A stretch of 64,000 bases of DNA from Streptomyces changanensis (GTDB lineage: Bacteria; Actinomycetota; Actinomycetes; Streptomycetales; Streptomycetaceae), in contig NZ_CP102332.1 in the NCBI RefSeq assembly GCF_024600715.1, forward strand, positions 6,753,870 to 6,817,869, written 5' to 3'. The position numbers were made by a program, and so were the translations under genes. Positions within the stretch are counted from its first letter, which is position 1; every line of letters starts with the position of its first letter. The notes under the pieces are model-generated. The model saw only the letters and a program-made list of their open reading frames with translations, ran no database searches and was not told the origin of the DNA. This document shows, in pieces, positions 19,345 to 28,165 of this stretch.

Positions 19345-21690
19345 GTGAGGTGCGAGCAGTCCCAGCACCCAGACCGCTCGTACCCCCCGGGCCCCCTGGC
19401 CGCGCTCGCCCGTTGGGCCGTACGCCGCAGCCGGCTGGTCCTGGCGGCCGCCGCCCTGTTCGTCGCCGTGACAGGCTTCCTCTCCAGCGGAGTCTCGGCG
19501 CACCTCGGCGCCGGCGGCTGGATCGCGGAGGACACCCCGTCCGCCCGTGTACGCGGCATGCTCGGCCAGGCACCCCACGGCGGCATGCCGCCCCTCCTGC
19601 TCCTCGCCCGTACCACCGGCTCCGTCGACGACGCCTCGGCGCGCGCCGCCGGCGTCCGGCTCGTCGAGGACCTGCGGCACGAAGCGGGCGTCACCGGCGT
19701 CGACTCGTACTGGACGGGGCCGGTCGACCCGGTGACCGAGGACCTGCCGTCCCCGCCCCCCGATCCGCTGCTGCGTTCCACCGACGGCCGGACGGCCCTC
19801 GTCGCCCTGTGGTTCGGGGAGGGCGGACAGACCCGGCTCGACGTCACGGAGCGGGTACTCACCCGGGCCGCCGAGCACGACGGCCCCTTGGAGACCCAGG
19901 CAGCGGGCCAGGCCGCCTTCACCCGAGCGCTGCAGTTCCACAGTGAGCAGGACCTGCTGCGCACGGAGCTGCTGGCCATGCCGGCCACCCTCGTCCTGCT
20001 CATCCTGGTGTTCGGCAGCATCCCGGCGGCACTTCTGCCGCTGGCCGTCGGCGCCGTGGCGGTGACCGGCGCCACCGCGATCCTGCGCGCCATCGCCACC
20101 GTCACACCCGTGTCCGCCTTCGCCCTCAGCCTCACCACGGCCGTCGGCCTCGCCCTGGCCGTCGACTACAGCCTGTTCGTCGTCGCCCGGTACCGCGAGG
20201 AAAGGACCTCCGGCCTCTCACACGACGAGGCCGTCGTCCACGCCCTCCGCACAGCCGGCCGGACCGTCGCCGTCTCGGCAGCCGTCGTCGCCGCCTCCCT
20301 GCTGGGACTCCTCCTGTTCCCGCTCACCCTCATGCGCTCCCTGGCCATCGCGGGCATCAGCGTCGTCCTGCTGGCGGCGGTCGCGTCCCTGCTCGTCATC
20401 CCCGCTGCCCTCGCCTGCTTCGGCGAGCGCGTGGCGAACCGCGACATCCTCGCTCGCCGGCGCCGCGCCGCCCGAAACGCAGGCCGATGGCGCGCACTGG
20501 CCACCGCCGTCATGCGCCGCCCCCTCGCTGTCTTCGCCCTCACGAGCGGACTGCTGCTCCTGCTCGCGCTGCCCTTCCGGGACGTCGCCTTCAGCCTCAG
20601 TGACGAGCGGGCTCTCCCCGCTCACTCCCCGGTGGTCAGGGCAGCGCAGGACCTGCGCACCGACTTCCCGCAGGTGGGGACGGAAGTCGATGTCGTCCTA
20701 CCCGACTGGCACCCGACCGGCCGCGACGGCGCCGCCCGCCTCGACGCCTACGCCCGTCGGCTCTCCAGCCTGCCAGGGGTGCAGGGTCTGCGCACCGCCA
20801 CGGGCACCTACCTGGACGGGAAACCTCTCGGCCCGCTCTGCACGCCGTCCGCCGCGCCGGCGCCCAAGAGCCCGTGCACAGGGCTGCGGCAGTTCACCCT
20901 GTCGAGCGGCACGTGGCTGGCCATCAGCTCCGAACCGCGGCCCTACAGCCCCCAGGGCATCGACCTGCTGCAGAGCATCCGCACCCAGCCGGCCCCCGCG
21001 CCCGCCATCACCGGCGGAGTCACCGCCGAGTTCCTCGACACCCGCACGGTGGTCCTCCAACGGCTGCCCGGCGCGCTCTCCGCCGTGGTCCTCGGGACAC
21101 TGGCCCTGCTGCTGGTCTTCACTCGCAGCCTGTTCCTGCCCGTGAAGGCCCTCCTCATCAACGCCCTCAGTCTGACGGCGGCTTTCGGCGGGATGGTCTT
21201 CATCTTCCAGCAAGGGCACCTGCGCTGGCTGGTCGGCGACTTCACCGCTACCGGGACCACTGACCTCATGCTGCCGCTGATCGCCTTCTTCCTCGCCTTC
21301 GGACTGTCGATGGACTACGAGATCCTGCTCCTCGCCCGCATCTCGGAGGCGTACCACCGCACCCGTGACACGACCCGCGCGACCGCGGAGGGGCTCCAGG
21401 CCGCCGCGCCCCTCTTCACCGCTTCCGCCGCGGTGGTCCTCGTCGTCCTCCTGGCGCTCGCGGCCACGGAGGTGACCATGGTGAAGGTCATCGCCGTCAC
21501 CGTCGCCTCGTCCGTCCTCCTGGACGCCGTGGTGATCCGCCCGTTCCTCGTCCCGGCCGTGATGAAGCTGGCCGGCGCAGCGAACTGGTGGCTCCCCGCT
21601 CCCCTGCGACGTCGCCTGCCACACCATCCGGACCTGCCGCCGCCCCGGCTCCCCACCGCCTCGGTGACCGCGGCGGACACCTCCGCGTAG
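19345..21690 (+). CDS. MMPL/RND-family membrane transporter
   Basis: A 781-aa membrane protein starting at GTG 19345, 6 nt after AGGAG. It shows the MMPL duplication: a first helix (about 30-48), an external loop, a block of five to six helices (about 205-365) containing LALAVDYSLFVVARYREER, a second external lobe, and a repeat block with FLAFGLSMDYEILLLARISE. The GLAVDY/GLSMDY-type motifs are the proton-relay signature of the family. It starts 56 nt after the PKS stop and is probably co-transcribed. By analogy with mycobacterial MmpL proteins paired with PKSs, it likely exports the polyketide or lipid. Confidence 0.93.
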   Translation: MRCEQSQHPDRSYPPGPLAALARWAVRRSRLVLAAAALFVAVTGFLSSGVSAHLGAGGWIAEDTPSARVRGMLGQAPHGGMPPLLLLARTTGSVDDASARAAGVRLVEDLRHEAGVTGVDSYWTGPVDPVTEDLPSPPPDPLLRSTDGRTALVALWFGEGGQTRLDVTERVLTRAAEHDGPLETQAAGQAAFTRALQFHSEQDLLRTELLAMPATLVLLILVFGSIPAALLPLAVGAVAVTGATAILRAIATVTPVSAFALSLTTAVGLALAVDYSLFVVARYREERTSGLSHDEAVVHALRTAGRTVAVSAAVVAASLLGLLLFPLTLMRSLAIAGISVVLLAAVASLLVIPAALACFGERVANRDILARRRRAARNAGRWRALATAVMRRPLAVFALTSGLLLLLALPFRDVAFSLSDERALPAHSPVVRAAQDLRTDFPQVGTEVDVVLPDWHPTGRDGAARLDAYARRLSSLPGVQGLRTATGTYLDGKPLGPLCTPSAAPAPKSPCTGLRQFTLSSGTWLAISSEPRPYSPQGIDLLQSIRTQPAPAPAITGGVTAEFLDTRTVVLQRLPGALSAVVLGTLALLLVFTRSLFLPVKALLINALSLTAAFGGMVFIFQQGHLRWLVGDFTATGTTDLMLPLIAFFLAFGLSMDYEILLLARISEAYHRTRDTTRATAEGLQAAAPLFTASAAVVLVVLLALAATEVTMVKVIAVTVASSVLLDAVVIRPFLVPAVMKLAGAANWWLPAPLRRRLPHHPDLPPPRLPTASVTAADTSA

Positions 21691-22030
21691 GTCCGGTGGA
21701 CCGCGGATGCCAGCGAACCGTGAGCTGCTCCGCGGTGTCGGGGAAGGGCGTGCCGGCCGGGGCGACCGGTCGGTCACCCAGCGGGACGGCTGACACGAAG
21801 CCGCCCATGGGCCACGTCCAGACCCGGTACGCGCGGCCGACGTGGGCTGACGCCATCGGCGGCCCGCAGCGGACGCCTGCCGCGGGCAGCCCTCAAGGAC
21901 GGCTGACCCCGGGACAGCCCCTTGACCAGGCCCGGAAGCCCACTCCATCACCCTCTCCGTGCCCCGTCGCCAGGATCCGGGCGTTCCCGCAGGTCAGCCT
22001 CCGCAGTCAAGGGGTCGCCGCAGGTCCGAC
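21691..22030. other. Intergenic region, no gene recognised
   Basis: Downstream of the transporter gene. Translations have no motif except close to the right end, where a replication-relaxation-like fragment begins. Confidence 0.45.
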
Positions 22031-22240
22031 AACCAGCAAGACAAGCTGACGCGGGTCAACCTCCTGGATCTTCAGGCCACCGCCGGGTGAGGATCGAATC
22101 GGTCCAGGACGGCCAGCGGCAGGTGTGGGTGCTCACCGAACGGGGACACCGTGAGGCGAAGCAGTCGCTGGAGCCGAGGAACGTACGGGTCTCGGCGCTG
22201 CGCGAGGAGGAGTACGCCCCGGTGTCCGACAGGGAGAGGT
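22031..22240 (+). pseudogene. Replication-relaxation family fragment
   Basis: LTRVNLLDLQ in one frame continues one frame over as RVRIESVQDGQRQVWVLTER, then GHREAKQSLE and VRVSALREEEY. This resembles the winged-helix part of actinobacterial replication-relaxation proteins (PF13814) carried by integrated plasmids. A frameshift lies near 22075 and both ends of the gene are missing, so it is a remnant of a mobile element. The family call is from memory of similar proteins. Confidence 0.6.
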
Positions 22241-22259
22241 CAGGGTGCCGAAACGGGGG

Positions 22260-22619
22260 TCAGGTGGCGGGTCGGGGTGCGAGGGCGTCTTCGAGGGTGG
22301 GGTGCAGCGGGAGGAGGGCGTCGAGGCCGACGATGCGCAGGAGCTGGAGCACGGGGGTGGGGGTGTGGGCCAGGCGCAGCCATCCGCCGCGGGCGCGGGC
22401 GGCGTTGTTCGCGACGACGAGGACGTTGACGCCGCTGGAGTCCATGAAGGTGACGTCGCGGAAGTCGAGGACCGTGCGCGGCGTGGAGCCGTCCGGTGCG
22501 GTCAGGGCCCGGTGGAAGGTGTCGGCTGTGGTGTGGTCGATGTCCCCGGCCAGGGCGACGACGTGCACGCCACTGGCGGTGGTGGTGTACCGGGAGACCG
22601 AAAGCAGGGCCTGGCTCAT
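22260..22619 (-). CDS. STAS-domain anti-sigma factor antagonist
   Basis: A 119-aa single-domain STAS protein. The core LAGDIDHTTADTF leads to the phosphorylation loop FMDSSGVNVL, with the serine that a cognate HATPase kinase modifies. ATG 22619 was chosen because GGAG lies about 8 nt upstream and the STAS fold starts about 10 residues later. It diverges from the HATPase gene at 22817, a common pairing in partner switching: the unphosphorylated form would sequester the anti-sigma kinase and free the sigma factor. No sigma gene is nearby, so the target is unknown. Confidence 0.88.
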   Translation of the reverse strand: MSQALLSVSRYTTTASGVHVVALAGDIDHTTADTFHRALTAPDGSTPRTVLDFRDVTFMDSSGVNVLVVANNAARARGGWLRLAHTPTPVLQLLRIVGLDALLPLHPTLEDALAPRPAT

Positions 22620-22816
22620 ACCGTCTCCGTCCGATCCTCGGGAGGCGCTCGCTGCTGCCAGGCCCGTCGTCCACGCAAACGCATGCCGCCGCGCGGTGTC
22701 AACCGTGTCAGGCCGGTCTGAAGCGCCTGGGGCGGGGCAGCAGGGAAGGGACCGTGCGATGCTTCGCGGACACAACGTGGACTTCGTGTGATGATCATGT
22801 GAGGCGGGGCGGGCGT

Positions 22817-23296
22817 ATGGAGCAGGCCGCGGGGGACGAGGGACAGAAAACAGGGGACAACCCTTCGCTGTCGGCGGCTGCCGCCTACGACGGTGACTCT
22901 TCCTGTATCGGGGCGGCCCGGCATCTGGCGACCGGCTTCCTGACCGAGGTGCAGGCCGTGTACGGGCTGCCGGTGTCCGAGCGGGCGATGGGCATGACGC
23001 AGCTGGTGGTCAGCGAGCTGGTCACCAACGCGGTGAAGTACGCACCGGGCCCCGTCATGCTCGATCTGCAGATCAGCGACGGCGCGGTACGAGTGTCGGT
23101 GTGGGACAGCGACCCGGCCCTGCCGGACGTCGCCGCCACCGACCCTCAGCGAGTGGGCCGCCACGGCCTGGAGATCACCCTTGCCGTCAGCCAGGCCTAC
23201 GAAGTGCGCCGGGAACCGGTCGGCAAGCGCGTCACCGCCGTGATCGCGCTGGCCGACGACCCCGGCGGGAACATCGCCGGCCGCACCACCCCCTGA
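22817..23296 (+). CDS. HATPase-domain anti-sigma regulatory kinase
   Basis: A 159-aa protein of the SpoIIAB/RsbW-like HATPase_c_2 class so abundant in Streptomyces. The N-box is QLVVSELVTNAVKYAPGP (asparagine and adjacent glutamate intact); the G1 box is VSVWDSDPALPD; the G2 region HGLEITLAVS follows. It binds ATP and either holds a sigma factor or phosphorylates STAS partners. STAS genes lie divergently upstream (22619) and 174 nt downstream (23471). The start ATG 22817 has only a distant GAGG; no better start is present. Confidence 0.88.
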   Translation: MEQAAGDEGQKTGDNPSLSAAAAYDGDSSCIGAARHLATGFLTEVQAVYGLPVSERAMGMTQLVVSELVTNAVKYAPGPVMLDLQISDGAVRVSVWDSDPALPDVAATDPQRVGRHGLEITLAVSQAYEVRREPVGKRVTAVIALADDPGGNIAGRTTP

Positions 23297-23470
23297 CCCC
23301 CCCGCGCCTGGGCACCATGAGCCCATGCGGCGACCATGCCGCGCAAGTCCCATGAGACCGGGAGAAGTGGAAACGGGGCTGGGGCTCGGGTGACAATCTC
23401 AGTCCGTCTGCCCACCGGCCGGGCAGCGGCGACATGCAGGTGACCCTCGGCAAGGAGAGGACGGCCCGTC

Positions 23471-23848
23471 ATGGTGACGGTTCAGTTGCGCCACGGCGAC
23501 GTGTCCGTGGCCCGGCTGCCGGTCGTCGTCGCCTTCGACACGGTCACAGAGCTGCGCCCGCAGCTGCTGGCGCTGCTGGAGGAGAGCACCTGCCGTCACC
23601 TCGTGCTCGACCTGTCCCACATCGACCACTTCGACTCCTCCGGGCTGGCGATGCTCCTGGGAGTCTGGCGCGGAAGCCAGGCGGGCGGCACCACGCTCAC
23701 CCTGGCCGCACCGACCCCACTCATCAGCCGCATGCTGAACATCACCCAGGCCATCACCATCCTGGCCGTAGCCCCTTCCGTGCATGAGGCACTGCGCACA
23801 CGCCACAGCACTCGCAGGGACGATGCTCAAGGAGCAGGTCGGGTCTGA
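23471..23848 (+). CDS. STAS-domain anti-sigma factor antagonist
   Basis: A 125-aa STAS protein. The HLVLDLSHIDHFDSSGLAML loop holds the conserved phosphorylatable serine, followed by the GGTTLTLAAPTPLISRMLNI helix typical of the family. It follows the HATPase gene in the same direction and is a candidate substrate of that kinase. AGGAGAGG lies upstream of ATG 23471, though rather far (about 11 nt). Confidence 0.88.
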   Translation: MVTVQLRHGDVSVARLPVVVAFDTVTELRPQLLALLEESTCRHLVLDLSHIDHFDSSGLAMLLGVWRGSQAGGTTLTLAAPTPLISRMLNITQAITILAVAPSVHEALRTRHSTRRDDAQGAGRV

Positions 23849-24068
23849 GGGCGGGAGCGCTCAGCGTCGGTGCGGCAGGGGCCACGTCACACCGGACCCC
23901 TTCCAGCCAGGTACTGTCCTCCCTGCCATCCGTGACGACGCCGACGTCCGCCAAGACAGGAGCGCGCGACCGTCCACGAGATGCCGCGCCCGAAGAAGGC
24001 GCCGACGAAGAAACCGCGGCGGCGGGCCTGCCGCGGGACGGAAGGCCGGCTCGCCCCCGGCGCCGAGG

Positions 24069-24296
24069 TCAGGCCGGGGCGGTCCCCGGGTAGTCGGGGT
24101 CCTCCTCGGCGGCGGGCAAGGTGTTGCTGCCCTCCCACCACGGGTTGACCCAGCCGCACACCCCGCACGCATACCGGCCGTTCAACCCCGCCACCTGCGC
24201 ACCGCACTCCCTGCACGCGGTCGTGGTGATCTCGGGCGCGCGCGTAACGGGCGCGGCCCTCTCCGGCTCCGGCTCCGGCCGCCAGCTACTCATCAT
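24069..24296 (-). CDS. Tiny zinc-ribbon protein (second of a coupled pair)
   Basis: A 75-aa protein starting MMSSWRPEPEPE. Two CxxC knuckles, CREC and CGVC, are separated by about 14 residues (GAQVAGLNGRYA) and form a small zinc ribbon; an acidic tail follows. Its ATG overlaps the stop of the upstream 40-aa zinc-ribbon gene as ATGA. The role is unknown; such ribbons usually bind nucleic acid or a protein partner. MSSW (24293) is an alternative start. Confidence 0.7.
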   Translation of the reverse strand: MMSSWRPEPEPERAAPVTRAPEITTTACRECGAQVAGLNGRYACGVCGWVNPWWEGSNTLPAAEEDPDYPGTAPA

Positions 24297-24415
24297 CCGA
24301 CGAGCGTATCTGTGCCGCGGGGCGCAGGCGCCGTCGACGACCAGCCGCACAACTCCCTGCACACCCAGCGGCCCCCCTGCTCAAGCGCCGGCGCGCCGCA
24401 CCGCTGACAGTTCAT
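24293..24415 (-). CDS. 40-aa zinc-ribbon protein (first of a coupled pair)
   Basis: A very short protein, MNCQRCGAPALEQGG, then RWVCRELCGWSS and a short tail. Four cysteines in CxxC and CxxxC form can hold one zinc ion. It overlaps the preceding DUF6233-like frame (ATGA at 24412-24415) and the following zinc-ribbon gene (ATGA at 24293-24296). Two such overlaps in a row make a real, translationally coupled operon likely despite the small size. Confidence 0.68.
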   Translation of the reverse strand: MNCQRCGAPALEQGGRWVCRELCGWSSTAPAPRGTDTLVG

Positions 24416-25179
24416 GGCGCCTCCTCCCCCTTCACCCCGCCGTGTAGGGCTACCCGCCCGCGTCGGCGCCGATTCCCCGGGTGCACCGGGGCCAGTCCGC
24501 GTCGAGGATCGGCGCGTTCGGTCTCGGGCCGGCATACCTGGCAAGCCGCGACACCCTCGGCCAGGGCCCGCCTCGCCGTGGCCTCGGAGAGGCCGGGAGC
24601 CTTCCGGCTCTTCCCGCAGCCGCCGAGGTGGACCTTGACCGGCACGCGGCCAACCTCCGGGGCTGTGCTGGATCCGGTAGTCCGGTATCCACTGCGGTGG
24701 CACGGCGGCCTTCCGCCGCGCCACCGCCGTTCCGGCGCCACCCGTGCCGTACCGGGCCGCCCCGGCTCTGTGCTCACTCGCGCCCCGACCCCTGCCGTGG
24801 TGCCGCCGGTCTGCTGCCTGCCGCCTGCCGCCTGCCGCCTGCCGCTTTCCGTCCGGCCGCCGCGCCCCGGGGGCCGCCGCTCCGGCGCCGCCCGCACGGC
24901 GTCCGGACGCGGCCCGCCCCCGGCCTCCGGCTGCGTCCGGCGTTGCGTGCCGCCGCCGCGCGGCGCCCTGCTCGTGCCCCCGGGGCGGCCTGACCCGGTC
25001 CGTGGCTGGGGCCCCGGCCTTCGGCTGCCCGAACGGTCCGGCCGACGTGCTGTCGCTTCGCTCTTGGCACGTCGTTCGCTCCGGCTCCCGAAATCTTCCT
25101 CCGGCTGCACGTCGCCCTGGCGGGCAAGGCCGAGCCCTTGCTCGACAACCGCCTCCAGGCGCTCCGCGCCGACGTCCAA
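24412..25179 (-). CDS. DUF6233-like protein with a low-complexity linker
   Basis: An open frame of 255 codons. The N-terminus (DVGAERLEAVVEQGLGLARQ) and the C-terminal block (VPVKVHLGGCGKSRKAPGLS then ATARRALAEGVAACQVCRPE) match the start and Cys-containing end of Streptomyces DUF6233 proteins as I remember them. Between them lies about 120 residues of Arg/Gly/Pro-rich sequence containing a seven-base tandem repeat, probably expanded linker. The only start is TTG 25179, so the gene may be 5-prime truncated. Its stop overlaps the next gene start as ATGA, supporting expression. Function unknown. Confidence 0.5.
   Translation of the reverse strand: MDVGAERLEAVVEQGLGLARQGDVQPEEDFGSRSERRAKSEATARRPDRSGSRRPGPQPRTGSGRPGGTSRAPRGGGTQRRTQPEAGGGPRPDAVRAAPERRPPGRGGRTESGRRQAAGGRQQTGGTTAGVGARVSTEPGRPGTARVAPERRWRGGRPPCHRSGYRTTGSSTAPEVGRVPVKVHLGGCGKSRKAPGLSEATARRALAEGVAACQVCRPETERADPRRGLAPVHPGNRRRRGRVALHGGVKGEEAP
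24811..24845. repeat. Heptamer tandem repeat (CTGCCGC)
   Basis: Five consecutive 7-bp units, one CTGCTGC followed by four CTGCCGC, lie inside the linker of the DUF6233-like frame. Because the unit is not a multiple of three, gain or loss of one copy would shift the reading frame. Confidence 0.85.
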
Positions 25180-25629
25180 GAGATCGTCGTCGCCAACAGC
25201 CGGCGCTCAACTTCCGCCGGCTGCCGGCCGACGTCACCCTTCCCCGTCGACGCCCGACCCTGCTGTCGACGGTGCTGTCGCGTCCGTCAGGCCGCTCGCA
25301 CAGGCGCCGGTCGCTTCGACGCGCGGTTTCCGCCCGGCCCCGTCCACCGCCGCCGCCCGCCCGGCTGTCCGGGCCCGGCCCCGGGCTCCCGGCCGCGCCA
25401 GCGGCCGAGAAGTTCGACGTAGGGGCTCGGCAGGAACAGTCTGCCGCCGGACCGGGGCATCAGCTCCAGCGGCCGGGTGCTGGTGATGTTCGGCCGGCGC
25501 GCGCTGCAGGCCGCGGTGAACTCCTCCCAGGTCAGTTCGCCGGGCAGCCCGCCGGGCCGATGCGCTGCCAGCTGTCGTCGCTCCACTCGTCCGCAGGTCG
25601 CTCCAAGCGGTGCTTGTGGCGGGCCGACC
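25180..25629. other. Degenerate region between divergent genes
   Basis: No intact gene. On the minus strand about 25395-25560 there is a protein-like stretch (LTWEEFTAACSARRPN, STRPLELMPRSGGRLFLPS) that may be a remnant of an unidentified gene; it lacks a start and context. Confidence 0.35.
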
Positions 25630-26380
25630 AGAACATCTTCCTCGACGTCCTCGGCGACACCATGGCCGACGGCTTCGAACAGCTCCCCGCCAACAGCCCC
25701 GGTCTCGTCCGCTCCGAGCTGGAGCGGGTCTACGGGGAGGTGCCCGCCCCTCGCTGGATCCGCGGCCTGCACGCGGGCGACGAGACGGCCTGGCGCACCC
25801 TGCACCGCGCCCAGCAGGCCGCGTACGAGACGGTCCTCGCCCCGGTCTGGTCCGTCGTACAGGATCTGCACCGTGGGGAGTTCACCCGCTACGCCCTGAC
25901 CGTCGCCGAACACGGCGTGGCCGCCACGCTGGCCGGCCTGGCCCGGGCAGCCGGCTCCGTGAGGGCGTGTGGGAATGGCCCGGCGCAGCGCCGGACCGCG
26001 ACCTGTGCCTCGGCGGGCGCGGCCTGGTTCTGCTGCCCACCTTCCACCACCCGGCGGGCCCACTTCTTCAGGACACCCCGGGCCATCCCGCGGTCCTGAC
26101 ATACCCAGCCGGTCCCGGGCTCCCGCCCACCGCGGGGCGCCCGGTCGTCCCCGCCGAGGCCCTGGCCGCCGTCCTGGGCCGCACCCGGCTGGACGCCCTG
26201 CGCCTCCTCGCCGAGCCTCACACCACGACGTCCCTGGCCCGCGCCCTCCACGTCAGCAACGCGACGGCCTCGTCCCACGCGGCGGCGCTCAGATCGGCAG
26301 GCATGGCGACGACCACCCGCACAGGCCGCTCGGTCACCCACCAGCGCACGGCCCTCGGCACGCTGGTTGCGGGCGCCTGA
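25630..26380 (+). pseudogene. Winged-helix (ArsR-like) regulator, truncated and frameshifted
   Basis: The sequence runs ADGFEQLPANSPGLVRSELE, HAGDETAWRTLHRAQQAAYE and so on to about 25950, then continues one frame over as REGVWEWPGAAPDRDLCLGG, GLVLLPTFHHPAGPLL and a C-terminal winged helix (LGRTRLDALRLLAEPHTTTS, LHVSNATASSHAAALRSAGM). This is the long Streptomyces ArsR-like family, normally about 320 aa. Here roughly the first 80 residues are missing and a frameshift near 25950 breaks the rest. Confidence 0.7.
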
Positions 26381-26714
26381 CCGCCGTAGTCCGCCACAAG
26401 ACGGCCCGCAAGCCCATCATCGCCCTGGTCGGCGACCCTCAGTCCGGCCCGCTCCCGTCGTCGTCCTCGTCCAGCACGGGCGCGTCCCTGTCGCGCCGCG
26501 GGCGCGGGGCGCCCGCGGCCGGGACGCGGGCGGTGAAGCTGCAGCGGCCGAGCAGGTTCGGGTTGCGGTGCTTGAGCGGGGGACAGGCGGCCGATGCCCC
26601 TCCTCGCGGATCTCGTCGCCCAGGAGGAGAGGCGGGTTTCGCTGCTGCCGTAGGGTCGGTGGTCGAGGACTGGGCGCTGGGACCGGTTCCGTCGCGGTAG
26701 ACAGGAGCTGAGCG
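26381..26714. other. Intergenic region upstream of the GAF-PP2C gene
   Basis: No gene recognised. It should hold the promoter of the phosphatase-STAS operon; no consensus promoter was picked out by eye. Confidence 0.4.
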
Positions 26715-28163
26715 ATGTCAGGTACCCCCGAGGCTTCGCCGGGTGAGCCGCGGCTGAGGCGGGTACCGCCGGCCGAGGTGGAGGCGGCGCGGATGGAGGC
26801 GGTGCGCCGCTACGACATCCTGGATACTCCGCCCGACGGGGCTTTCGACCGGGTCGCGGCGATGGCCGCCCGCCTGTTCGACGTTCCCGTGGCCAGCGTG
26901 ACGATCGTCGATGCCGACCGGATCTGGTTCAAGGCCGTTCACGGCCTGGAAGGGGTCGCGCAGATCGGCCGGGACCCTGGCCTGTGCGGGTCGGCGATCC
27001 TCCGCGATGACGCGCTGGTGATCCCCGACACCCTCAGCGATCCGACCGCCCGCACCAATCCGCTGGTCACCGGTCCTTTGGGGGTGCGGTTCTACGCGGC
27101 GGCGCCGATCATCACCGCCGACGGCCACCGGCTGGGCACAGTCAACATCCTGGACACCACACCGCGTCTGATCACCGAGGCCGACACCGAAACCCTGGCC
27201 GACCTGGCCGCGGTGGTTCTGGACGCCATGGAGTTGCGGCTTTCGGGCCTGCGGCTGCTACGCGAGGAACAGGAGCGCCGCAAGGCGGAGGAGGCGGCGC
27301 GGACGCGGGCCGAGCGGGATACGGAGGCGATCACCGCGTTCGCCACCACCCTCCAGCGCACCCTGTTGCCTCCCGCGCTGCCGACGGTTCCGGGGCTCGA
27401 GCTGGCCTGCCACTACCAGACCGACTCGCCCCGGGACGTCGGCGGTGACTTCTACGACGTCTTCTCCCTGGGCGGACAGCGCTGGGCGTTCTTCCTCGGG
27501 GACGTGTGCGGCAAGGGCGCCGAAGCCGCCGCCGTCACCTCGCTGACCCGCTACACCCTGCGCGCAGCCGCCCAGCACCACGACGATCCCACCGAAGTAC
27601 TCAACGCCCTCAACAGCGCCCTGCTCCTCGATCCCTCGATGGGCAGCCGGTACTGCACCTGCGTCTTCGGCACCCTGCAGCCCGCCCCGGGCGGCGGTTT
27701 CACCGTGACCGTGGCCATGGGAGGCCATCCTCCCGCCTTCCACCTGCAGCACGGGGATGACGGCGCGATGGCGGTGAACGGGATACGGCCCAGCGGGGGC
27801 ATGCTCGTGGGCGCACTGGAAGGCGCCCGGTTCGCCTCCCACACCTTCCACCTCGCCCCGGGCCACGGCCTGCTGCTCTACACCGACGGGCTCACCGAGG
27901 CCCGCCTGCCGGACGGGACCATGCTCGGTGAGGAAGGCGTGGCCGCCTTCCTCACCACCCGCACCACCCCGGACGCCGGCCGCCTGATCGAAGACACCAT
28001 CGCCCTCATCATGGACCTGCCCACCGGGACCGGTGACGACGTCGCCCTGCTCGCGCTGTCCGTACCCCTGGCACCGGCCACCGACCAGACGGCCGCCGCA
28101 TCGACGGCCCGCACCCTGGCCACGCCCGGCGCCGGCGCCGCCCGCGCCGACCAGGAGCGCTGA
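26715..28163 (+). CDS. GAF-domain PP2C (SpoIIE-type) phosphatase
   Basis: A 482-aa sensor phosphatase. Residues about 25-175 form a GAF domain (ILDTPPDGAFDRVAAMAARL at its start); a short charged helix, 180-210, follows; residues 230-450 are a SpoIIE-type PP2C domain. Metal-binding aspartates are seen in RDVGGDFYDVF, FFLGDVCGKGAEAA and in TDGLTEAR plus GTGDDVALLAL. Such enzymes dephosphorylate STAS anti-sigma antagonists in response to a GAF-bound signal. The STAS gene 2 nt downstream is the probable substrate; the other STAS proteins at 22-24 kb may be as well. Confidence 0.92.
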   Translation: MSGTPEASPGEPRLRRVPPAEVEAARMEAVRRYDILDTPPDGAFDRVAAMAARLFDVPVASVTIVDADRIWFKAVHGLEGVAQIGRDPGLCGSAILRDDALVIPDTLSDPTARTNPLVTGPLGVRFYAAAPIITADGHRLGTVNILDTTPRLITEADTETLADLAAVVLDAMELRLSGLRLLREEQERRKAEEAARTRAERDTEAITAFATTLQRTLLPPALPTVPGLELACHYQTDSPRDVGGDFYDVFSLGGQRWAFFLGDVCGKGAEAAAVTSLTRYTLRAAAQHHDDPTEVLNALNSALLLDPSMGSRYCTCVFGTLQPAPGGGFTVTVAMGGHPPAFHLQHGDDGAMAVNGIRPSGGMLVGALEGARFASHTFHLAPGHGLLLYTDGLTEARLPDGTMLGEEGVAAFLTTRTTPDAGRLIEDTIALIMDLPTGTGDDVALLALSVPLAPATDQTAAASTARTLATPGAGAARADQER

Positions 28164-28165
28164 CC

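Noticed and set aside
12716..19573. Very long open frames antisense to the PKS gene
   Set aside because: They mirror PKS codons; composition is Gly/Asp/Val/Gln-rich with no motif, as expected opposite high-GC coding DNA.
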